DNA of 64,000 bases from the NCBI RefSeq assembly GCF_000013385.1, contig NC_007760.1:3198001-3262000 (forward strand), written 5' to 3'. This DNA comes from Anaeromyxobacter dehalogenans 2CP-C (GTDB lineage: Bacteria > Myxococcota > Myxococcia > Myxococcales > Anaeromyxobacteraceae). The notes under the pieces are model-generated. The model made no database searches, was not told the origin of the DNA, and was given only the letters and a program-made list of their open reading frames with translations. Positions 58,969 through 64,000 of the stretch are shown here, piece after piece; the stretch's first letter is position 1; the number at the start of each line of letters is the position of its first letter. A program made the position numbers and the translations under genes.

Positions 58969-60804
58969 ATGGACAAGGATCACCTCGCGTTCATGATCCG
59001 CGACAGCGTCCGCGCGCACGGCCCCAAGACCGCCATGCGCTACAAGGAAGGCGGCGCCTGGAGGTCCATCACCTACGCGGACCTGGGCGAGCGGATCCGG
59101 GCGGTGGCGAAGGCCCTGCTCGAGCGCGGCGTCCAGGAAGGCGACCGGGTCGGGATCTTCGCGCGGAACGCGCCGGAGTGGGCCATCGCGGACTTCGGCA
59201 TCCTGAGCGCGAAGGCGGTGTCGGTCCCCATCTACGCCACGAACACCACCGCGCAGGCGGAGTACGTCGCGACCGACGCCGGGCTGAAGCTGATCTTCGT
59301 CGGCGACCAGGCCCAGTACGACAAGGTCACTTCCTTCCAGGCCGGCGGGGCGCCATCACCGTGGGTGATCGCGTTCGACCGGACCACGCGGCTCTCCGGC
59401 GGCCGTTCCCAGCACTTCGACGACTTCGTCCGGGACGGCGCGGCGTCGCCCCGCGACGCGGAGCTGGAGCGGCGGCTCGAGTCGGCGACGAGCGACGACG
59501 TCGCGACGATCATCTACACCTCTGGGACGACGGGCGATCCGAAGGGCGCGGTGCTGACGCACGCCAACTTCTTCCACCAGTTCCGGGCCGTGGACGCCCG
59601 GTTCCAGGTCGGCGCCCAGGACCGGAGCATCTGCTTCCTCCCGCTGAGCCACGTGTACGAGCGGCTCTGGTCCTACTACGTGTTCCGGAGCGGCGCCGAG
59701 AACGACTACCTCGCGGATCCCAAGGACGTCGTCGCCTGCATGCCCGAGCTCAGGCCGACCGCGATGGTGAGCGTCCCGCGCCTGTACGAGAAGATCTGCG
59801 CCGCCGTGCTCGACCGCATCGGCAAGGCGTCCGCGCCGAGGCGGGCGCTGTTCCGGTGGGCCATGGCGGTCGGCAAGGAGTACGGCCATCGCAGGAAGGC
59901 GCGGCGGCGCGCCGGGCCGCTGCTCGCGCTCCGCCACCGCGTGGCCGACGCGCTGGTCCTCTCGAAGATCCGCGACGTCGTGGGCGGCGAGAAGAACTTC
60001 TTCTCCGCCGGCGGCGCGCCCCTCTCGCAGGAGGTCGAGGAGTTCTTCTTCGCCGCCGGCCTGCTCATCTGCCAGGGCTACGGGCTCACCGAGACCTCGC
60101 CCATGCTCACCTGCAACGCGCCCGGCGCGTTCAAGTTCGGCACCGTCGGCCGTCCCGTCCTGGATTGCGAGCTCAGGATCGCGAAGGACGGCGAGATCCT
60201 CGCCCGCGGCGGCAACGTGATGAAGGGCTACTACCGGAGGCCCGCCGAGACGGCGGCGGCCTTCGAGGACGGGTGGTTCAAGACCGGCGACGTGGGCTTC
60301 ATCGACGACGAGGGCTTCCTGCACATCACCGACCGCATCAAGGACCTCATCATCACCTCGGGAGGCAAGAACATCGCGCCCCAGCACATCGAGGCCATGT
60401 TCGGCAGCGAGCCGTACGTCGAGCACGTGGCCGTCCTCGGCGACCGGCGCAACTACGTGAGCGCCCTCGTGGTCCCGGCGTTCCCCGTGCTCGAGCAGCA
60501 CGCCCGCGAGCACGGCATCGGCTTCGCCTCGCGCGAGGAGCTCGTGTCGCGCCCGGAGATCGTCGCCCTCTACCAGGAGCGGATCGAGCACGTCAACCGG
60601 CGCCTCGCCGGGTTCGAGCAGATCAAGCGGTTCACGCTCATGCCCGCGGAGTTCACGCAGGACGGCGGCGAGCTGACCCCCACCCTCAAGATCAAGCGCC
60701 GCGTCGTCGTGCAGAAGCACCGCGCCGTCATCGACGCGATGTACGCGGGAACGGCGAACGCCGGCGCGCGTCCGGCGGTCGCGCCATCCCCGGGCCGGCA
60801 CTGA
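58969..60804 (+). CDS. fadD: long-chain fatty-acid--CoA ligase
   Basis: A 611-residue AMP-forming acyl-CoA synthetase. P-loop DVATIIYTSGTTGDPKGAVLTHANF; acyl-site region SICFLPLSHVYERLWSYYVF; FFSAGGAPLSQEVEEFFFAAGLLICQGYGLTETSPMLTCN; and DGWFKTGDVGFIDDEGFLHITDRIKDLIITSGGKNIAPQHIE. This matches the long-chain (FAA1-like) subgroup rather than short-chain enzymes. It activates fatty acids for lipid synthesis or breakdown. ATG 58969 is chosen; the frame opens 22 codons earlier. Confidence 0.93.
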   Translation: MDKDHLAFMIRDSVRAHGPKTAMRYKEGGAWRSITYADLGERIRAVAKALLERGVQEGDRVGIFARNAPEWAIADFGILSAKAVSVPIYATNTTAQAEYVATDAGLKLIFVGDQAQYDKVTSFQAGGAPSPWVIAFDRTTRLSGGRSQHFDDFVRDGAASPRDAELERRLESATSDDVATIIYTSGTTGDPKGAVLTHANFFHQFRAVDARFQVGAQDRSICFLPLSHVYERLWSYYVFRSGAENDYLADPKDVVACMPELRPTAMVSVPRLYEKICAAVLDRIGKASAPRRALFRWAMAVGKEYGHRRKARRRAGPLLALRHRVADALVLSKIRDVVGGEKNFFSAGGAPLSQEVEEFFFAAGLLICQGYGLTETSPMLTCNAPGAFKFGTVGRPVLDCELRIAKDGEILARGGNVMKGYYRRPAETAAAFEDGWFKTGDVGFIDDEGFLHITDRIKDLIITSGGKNIAPQHIEAMFGSEPYVEHVAVLGDRRNYVSALVVPAFPVLEQHAREHGIGFASREELVSRPEIVALYQERIEHVNRRLAGFEQIKRFTLMPAEFTQDGGELTPTLKIKRRVVVQKHRAVIDAMYAGTANAGARPAVAPSPGRH

Positions 60805-60850
60805 CCGCGAGGTGCTTCAGCCGGAAGCTCGCGCCCGTCGCCGCCCCCGA

Positions 60851-61597
60851 TCAGCGCGCCGCGGGTGAGGAGCCCAGCGCGTCCCCGAGCGCCCGGAGGA
60901 GCGCGGCGCCGTCGCCCTCCCAGGCCTGCCCGTGCATGCACGCGAGCGTGGTGGGCCGCCGCGCGGCGAGCTTCTCGACGAGCGGCGAGAGGCTCCGCGT
61001 CCCGCTGAAGTAGTCGAGCCCGCGCCGGAGCGCCTCGCTCGGCCCGAGGATGTCCCCGGCGGTCACGGCCGGCCCCTCCGCGCAGCCGGGCTGCGTGAAC
61101 AGGTCGCCGCAGAGCAGCGTCCCGGTGCTGCCGTCGAAGAGGTACCCGCACTCCCAGCCGTGCGGCAGGTGCGGGGCGTCGATCCAGGTCACCTCGTGCC
61201 GGCCGAGCCGGAGCGCCTCCCCGTCGGCGAGCGCCCTCGGCGCCCGGTCCGCCACGTCGGAGATCGAGACCATCGCGGCGATCCGGCCGCACAGCGGCTC
61301 CGCCCTCGGCGCCGCCGCCAGCCACTCGTTGAGCGAGCCGCACTCGTCTGCCTCGTAGTGCGAGAAGCCGATCCACCGGAGATCCTCGACCGGCATCACC
61401 GCGGCGACCGCCTCGCGCACGAGCGGGAAGAGCCGCCGCGGCCCGGTGTGGAACAGGAGCGGCTGCTCGTCCACGACGAGGTACTGGTTGAAGCTGAAGC
61501 CGCCCGACACGGCCGCCGGCGGGATGGGGGTGGAGATGCGGAAGGTGCCCGCGGCGACCTCGTCTACGCGCGTTCCGGAGCCGGTGTTCGTCAGCAT
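60851..61597 (-). CDS. diiron-type metallo-beta-lactamase fold protein
   Basis: A 248-residue protein of the MBL superfamily. GFSHYEADECGSLNEWL carries the HxExD-type ligand set of the oxygen-binding diiron domain of flavodiiron proteins. FDGSTGTLLCGDLFTQPG and LACMHGQAW give the later Asp and His ligands. The flavodoxin domain is absent. It could reduce oxygen or NO with a separate partner, or serve as a sensor. The gene is convergent with the acyl-CoA synthetase. Confidence 0.82.
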   Translation of the reverse strand: MLTNTGSGTRVDEVAAGTFRISTPIPPAAVSGGFSFNQYLVVDEQPLLFHTGPRRLFPLVREAVAAVMPVEDLRWIGFSHYEADECGSLNEWLAAAPRAEPLCGRIAAMVSISDVADRAPRALADGEALRLGRHEVTWIDAPHLPHGWECGYLFDGSTGTLLCGDLFTQPGCAEGPAVTAGDILGPSEALRRGLDYFSGTRSLSPLVEKLAARRPTTLACMHGQAWEGDGAALLRALGDALGSSPAAR

Positions 61598-61719
61598 GTG
61601 GGGTTCCTCGCCTCCGGCGCCCGAGGGCCGGGCGCCTCCAGCGCGGAGGTGTCACGGCCGCCCGGGCCGTTACGGCGCCTCGGAAGGGGCGGCCGGGGCG
61701 CGCCGGCCCTCCCGCCGTT

Positions 61720-62304
61720 ATGCGGTCGCGCATGGGCTGGGCGGGAACCACGGCGGACGCGCCCGACGACGCGTCGGACGGAGCGCTGGCGCGGCGCGCC
61801 GCCCGCGGCGACCGTGCGGCCGAGGAGGCGCTGTGCCGGCGCTTCCGGCCGCGGATCCGCCTGTACGGGCTGCGCCACCTGCGCGAGGAGGCCGCCGCGG
61901 CCGACCTGGCGCAGGACGTGCTCGTGGCCGTGATCGCCCGCCTGCGCGCCGGCGCGGTGCGCGAGCCGGACCGCCTCGCCTCGTTCGTGCTCTCGACGTG
62001 CCGGCAGCTCGCCGGAAGCGCCGTCCGCACCGCGCGCCGGCGCGAGGCCCTCCTGTCCGCCGAGCCCCTCCCCGCCCCGCTCGATCCGCCGGCCGAGCCG
62101 CTCCCGCGCGATCGCCTCGCGCGCTGCCTCGAGGCGCTCGCGGCCCGTGAGCGCGCCGTCGTGGTGGCGACCTTCTACGCGGAGCAGCCCGCCGAGGCGA
62201 TCTCGCGGGATCACGCGCTCAGCGCGGCCCACGTCCGCGTGCTGCGCCACCGCGCGCTGCGCCACCTGCGCACCTGCCTCGGCCTCGAGGAGGCGGCCGG
62301 ATGA
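61720..62304 (+). CDS. ECF-family sigma factor
   Basis: A 194-residue protein. Region 2: DGALARRAARGDRAAEEALCRRFRPRIRLYGLRHLREEAAAADLAQDVLVAVIARL. Region 4: CLEALAARERAVVVATFYAEQPAEAISRDHALSAAHVRVLRHRALRHLRTCL. The helix-turn-helix is a little diverged but complete. The four-base overlap with the anti-sigma gene (ATGA) supports the end and the pairing. Confidence 0.85.
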   Translation: MRSRMGWAGTTADAPDDASDGALARRAARGDRAAEEALCRRFRPRIRLYGLRHLREEAAAADLAQDVLVAVIARLRAGAVREPDRLASFVLSTCRQLAGSAVRTARRREALLSAEPLPAPLDPPAEPLPRDRLARCLEALAARERAVVVATFYAEQPAEAISRDHALSAAHVRVLRHRALRHLRTCLGLEEAAG

Positions 62305-62888
62305 GCGCGGATCCTCGCTGCCCGGGCTGGGACGACCTCTCCGACTGGTGGGCCGGCGATCTCGCGCAGGCGGAGCGGGACGCGCTCGAGGAGCACCTGC
62401 TCGCGTGCGAGGCCTGCGCAGTCCGGGCCGCTCGCCTCGCCGACGTGGCGGGTGGGATCGCCGCGCTGGCGCGGGCCGGCGCGGTGGCGGGGCCCTCAAC
62501 CGCGGCCGTGCTGGCCCGGCTCGAGCGCGACGGGCTCCGCGTGCACCGGTACCCCATCGCCGCCGGCGAGGTCGTCCCCTGCTCGGTCTGGCCCGAGGAC
62601 GAGGTCATGGCGGCGGTGCTGGACGTGCGCGGCCTCGCCGCCGGCGAGGAGGGCCGCTTCGATCTCCTGGCCCGCGTCGGCGACGAGCCGCCGGTCAGGG
62701 TGGACGACGTGCCGCTCGACCGGACCACCGGCACGGTGGTGTGGCTCTCGGTCGCCGCCCGCGAGCGGCGGCGCTCCGCCACCCGGGTGTCGTTCCGGCT
62801 GATCCGCGTGGCCGCCGGCGGCGAGGCGGTGGTGGGCGAGTACGGGCTCGCCCACGAGCCCTGGACCGGCCCCGCCTCCCCGCGCTGA
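62301..62888 (+). CDS. zinc-finger anti-sigma factor
   Basis: A 195-residue protein with an N-terminal anti-sigma zinc motif (DWWAGDLAQAERDALEEHLLACEACAVRAARLAD, HxxxCxxC). The rest is a soluble beta-rich domain (VLDVRGLAAGEEGRFDLLARVGDEPPVRVDDVPLDRTTGTVVWL) without a membrane helix, so it would be a cytoplasmic sensor. It overlaps the sigma gene by four bases. Confidence 0.82.
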   Translation: MSADPRCPGWDDLSDWWAGDLAQAERDALEEHLLACEACAVRAARLADVAGGIAALARAGAVAGPSTAAVLARLERDGLRVHRYPIAAGEVVPCSVWPEDEVMAAVLDVRGLAAGEEGRFDLLARVGDEPPVRVDDVPLDRTTGTVVWLSVAARERRRSATRVSFRLIRVAAGGEAVVGEYGLAHEPWTGPASPR

Positions 62889-62921
62889 GCGACCCTCGCC
62901 CGCCGCCCCTGCGGCGCGCCT

Positions 62922-64000
62922 TCACCGGTAGAGCACTCGGGGCAGCCAGAGCCCGATCTGCGGGAACACGTAGAGCAGCACGAGCGCCAGGATCTGGATG
63001 GCCATGAACGGCATCATCCCGGCGAAGATCTGGTTCAGGGTCACGTGCCGGGGCGCGACGCCCTTCAGGTAGAACGCCGCCATGGCCACCGGCGGCGACA
63101 GGAACGCGGTCTGGAGGTTGAGCGCCACCAGCAGCCCGAAGAAGAGCGGGTCGATCTCGAAGTGCCCGAGCAGCGGGATGAAGATGGGCATGAAGATGAC
63201 GATGATCTCGGTCCACTCCAGCGGCCACCCGAGCAGGAAGATGATCGCCTGCGCCAGCACCATGAACTGGATGGGCGTGAGGTCGAGCCCGAGCACCCAG
63301 CGCTCGATGAGCCCCTGGCCCCCGAGCAGCGCGAACGCCGCCGAGAAGATCGACGAGCCCACGAACAGCCAGCACACCATCGCGGTCGTCTTCGCGGTCA
63401 GGAACACCGACTCCTTCAGCACCGACCACCTGAACTGCCGGTAGGCGCCGGTGAGCACCATCGCGCCGGCGGCCCCGAGCGCGGCCGCCTCGGTCGGCGT
63501 GGCCCACCCGAACACGATCGACCCGAGCACGGCGAGGATGAGCGTGGTCAGCGGGAAGAAGCTGGTGAGCAGCATCTTCAGGATCTCGAGCCGCTCGAGC
63601 GTGAAGACGCCGTAGTGCACGGCGAGCGCGGCCAGCGCCGCCGCAACCGCGATCCAGAACGCCGCGGGGGCCGGCTTGCGGTCCGCCGGCGCGGCGGGCG
63701 CCGGAGCCTCCGCGCCGGCCTCGCGGACCTCCTCCACCGCGGCGGTCGCCCCGGCCGCCGGCCCGGGCTCCGCCCCCGCCTCCGCCGGCGCCCCGTCGTC
63801 CTCCAGCGGCGCGAGCTCCGCGCCCTGGTACGCCTCCGCCGGCGCCGCCTCGCCGTCGCCGACCTCGGCCAGGCCGCCGGTGTCCACCACGCGCTCGGCG
63901 GTGACGACGCCGTGCACCGCCGCGATCCCGAGGGCCAGCGCGATCGCCGGCAGGAGCGCGGTCGCGAGCTGGCGCCCCGCCCACCGGCGCCCGACGCCCG
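62922..64000 (-). CDS. TRAP transporter large permease (DctM), C-terminal part
   Basis: The gene runs off the right edge; the frame continues to base 64000 as WAGRQLATALLPAIALALGIAAVHGVV. It is the C-terminal part of a DctM-type TRAP permease: GWATPTEAAALGAAGAMVLTG, GWPLEWTEIIVIFMPIFIPLLGHFEIDPLFFGLLVALNLQTAFLSPPVAMAAFYLKGVAP. An unusual acidic Ala/Pro/Glu-rich stretch of about 75 residues (roughly 63670-63900) lies between two membrane segments. TRAP permeases with DctP and DctQ import organic acids; those genes should lie to the right. Confidence 0.9.
   Translation of the reverse strand, partial: GVGRRWAGRQLATALLPAIALALGIAAVHGVVTAERVVDTGGLAEVGDGEAAPAEAYQGAELAPLEDDGAPAEAGAEPGPAAGATAAVEEVREAGAEAPAPAAPADRKPAPAAFWIAVAAALAALAVHYGVFTLERLEILKMLLTSFFPLTTLILAVLGSIVFGWATPTEAAALGAAGAMVLTGAYRQFRWSVLKESVFLTAKTTAMVCWLFVGSSIFSAAFALLGGQGLIERWVLGLDLTPIQFMVLAQAIIFLLGWPLEWTEIIVIFMPIFIPLLGHFEIDPLFFGLLVALNLQTAFLSPPVAMAAFYLKGVAPRHVTLNQIFAGMMPFMAIQILALVLLYVFPQIGLWLPRVLYR

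Overview
The window is very GC-rich DNA with densely packed genes and many GTG/TTG starts. Gene content points to a myxobacterium close to Anaeromyxobacter (Myxococcota). The indicators are a CarD regulator with a histone-H1-like tail followed by its CarG partner, a TIGR02265 (DUF2378) protein known mainly from Myxococcales, and bacterial topoisomerase VI. This assignment is an inference from families; no rRNA gene is present.

Layout. 1-10.6 kb (minus strand): one long Tad/Flp pilus operon, in transcription order flp, tadV, tadE, cpaB, cpaC, tadZ, tadA, tadB, tadC, a TPR lipoprotein, a small lipoprotein and a TadG-like protein, ending in an STT3-like glycosyltransferase cut by the window edge. 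10.9-17.9 kb: an acyltransferase, two secreted/outer-surface proteins (one a lipoprotein with six Ig-like repeats), a coiled-coil protein, a PolB-type 3'-5' exonuclease and a tiny basic protein. 18-21.2 kb: both subunits of DNA topoisomerase VI. 21.3-33 kb: HtpX protease, lipoproteins, a dehydrogenase, a selenocysteine-containing peroxiredoxin (in-frame TGA plus SECIS-like hairpin), YgfZ, EamA and AzlCD transporters with a divergent MocR regulator, QueG and an orphan DNA methyltransferase. 33-41.2 kb: phospholipid synthase, carD-carG, two envelope proteins, a dicarboxylate symporter, a hydrogenase-protease-like protein and a small heat-shock protein. 41.3-46.1 kb: glycolate oxidase operon glcDEF plus a YkgJ-type protein.

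47.2-53.2 kb holds tmRNA (ssrA) with promoter and terminator, followed by a block that looks like accessory DNA: a MazE/Doc toxin-antitoxin pair whose toxin lacks the usual Fic histidine, orphan hypotheticals, a stretch of broken reading frames, and a TetR regulator with three tandem paired GGTACC operators shared with a divergent membrane protein. 53.2-64 kb returns to core-like genes: infA behind a hairpin-rich leader ending in an intrinsic terminator, TetR/RidA divergon with an operator over the -10 box, a winged-helix/hydrolase fusion, a methyltransferase, an SQR-like flavoprotein, acyl-CoA synthetase, a diiron-type beta-lactamase-fold protein, an ECF sigma/anti-sigma pair and the C-terminal part of a TRAP transporter permease.

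No insertion sequence, integrase, CRISPR array or rRNA/tRNA gene was recognised. The strongest unusual items are the selenoprotein, the bacterial topoisomerase VI, the altered Doc toxin, the GGTACC operator array and the structured leader before infA.
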